Shown here: positions 14,145-14,469 of the stretch, piece by piece | How positions within the stretch are numbered: position 1 is the first letter of the stretch | How the letters are laid out: each line of letters begins with the position of its first letter | Assembly (NCBI GenBank): GCA_047629215.1 | Contig: JBLHWO010000087.1 | Span: forward strand, 1 to 14,469 | Length of the DNA: 14,469 bases | Direction of reading: 5' to 3' | Origin: CANLBN01 sp047629215 | GTDB taxonomy: Bacteria > Pseudomonadota > Gammaproteobacteria > Pseudomonadales > Cellvibrionaceae | Notes under the pieces: model-generated | Seen by the model: the letters and a program-made list of their open reading frames with translations, nothing else | Databases searched by the model: none | What the model was told of the DNA's origin: nothing | Position numbers and translations under genes: made by a program

Positions 14145-14469
14145 ATGCCTTTGCTTTTCAATTTCCCTAAATATAAAATCCTTAAACCCACTTTTTATAC
14201 TTTATTATTTTTAGTGAGTGCTTGCGACACTCAGATGATCAATAATTCAATAGGAGCTCCCGAAACAATACCCGCTGTCAAAACCGTAGAGATTATGAAC
14301 GATAGCGTAAGTGACGATAATGACGGCCGTAGTGAGCTTAATCCGGATGCCGCTGAAGGCTCCTTATTAGCTGAAGGCTCCTTACTAGCTGAAGGCTCCT
14401 TATTAGCTAAAGGCCCTCAAACAAATCAAGAACATCTAAAAGAACTTAACCCCGCAATGGAGCCGGTAG
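14145..14469 (+). CDS. Lipoprotein N-terminus, probably membrane-bound lytic transglycosylase D (partial)
   Basis: The frame from ATG 14145 stays open to the window edge (108 codons). Residues 1-26 form a lipoprotein signal (basic region KYKILK, hydrophobic FYTLLFLV, lipobox VSAC with the acylated Cys at 27). Asp at the position after Cys may signal inner-membrane retention if the enterobacterial rule applies. The following region is acidic and low-complexity, with EGSLLA repeated three times. No catalytic domain is reached. Position directly after gloB on the same strand, where mltD often lies, suggests a LysM lytic transglycosylase, but this rests on context only. The ribosome site is weak; an in-frame TAG four codons upstream excludes an earlier start. 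Confidence 0.7.
   Translation, partial: MPLLFNFPKYKILKPTFYTLLFLVSACDTQMINNSIGAPETIPAVKTVEIMNDSVSDDNDGRSELNPDAAEGSLLAEGSLLAEGSLLAKGPQTNQEHLKELNPAMEPV
14352..14405 (+). repeat. Three tandem 18-bp units coding AEGSLL
   Basis: Units at 14352-14369, 14370-14387 and 14388-14405 read GCTGAAGGCTCCTTATTA with one silent difference (CTA in the second), followed by a degenerate partial fourth (GCTAAAGGC). The in-frame length lets the lipoprotein linker grow or shrink without frameshift. Confidence 0.92.

Overview
The window looks like a chromosomal segment of a moderately AT-rich gammaproteobacterium, probably marine. This is inferred from a Mrp-type Na+/H+ antiporter operon, a secreted amine oxidase ending in a GlyGly-CTERM-like tail, comEC, and a gloB gene followed by what looks like the N-terminus of an MltD-type lipoprotein. 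No rRNA, tRNA or CRISPR array was seen, and taxonomy below class is a guess.

Layout. (1) 1-1575, minus strand: the 5' part of a Mrp/Mnh antiporter operon in the order mnhE-mnhF-mnhG-(DUF4040/MbhD-like, cut by the window edge). Each gene overlaps the next by one base. (2) 1576-2094: intergenic space divergent to a plus-strand SHOCT-domain protein (2095-2877). (3) 2888-3210: a probable terminator hairpin, then a 271-bp MITE-like element with 18-bp terminal inverted repeats. (4) 3213-4079 and 4165-6648, minus strand: a transglutaminase-like protease and full-length ComEC, separated by a 13-bp repeat tandem. (5) 6649-10213: mostly decayed DNA. It holds one intact-looking small gene (7091-7471, CesT/type III chaperone-like), a few minus-strand short frames, a broken second copy of the middle of comEC (about 8713-9314) and, directly abutting it, a decayed IS3-family element (about 9321-10213). 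(6) 10243-11832, minus: an exported FAD-dependent amine oxidase. (7) 11833-13238: no intact gene of normal size, but short frames, one with a strong ribosome binding site, tandem repeats and several hairpins. (8) 13239-14033, plus: gloB (glyoxalase II), followed at 14145 by the N-terminus of a lipoprotein with an EGSLLA repeat.

How it fits together. The housekeeping genes (Mrp, comEC, gloB, the probable mltD) are intact. The 6.6 kb between comEC and gloB is a graveyard-like accessory segment that has taken up or lost mobile and accessory genes, leaving the chaperone-like gene and the amine oxidase as its only convincing survivors. I did not find a clear new multi-gene system. The most interesting items are the truncated comEC duplicate with a palindromic insertion, the orphan chaperone-like gene, the MITE-like element and the recurrent short minus-strand frames in the decayed DNA.
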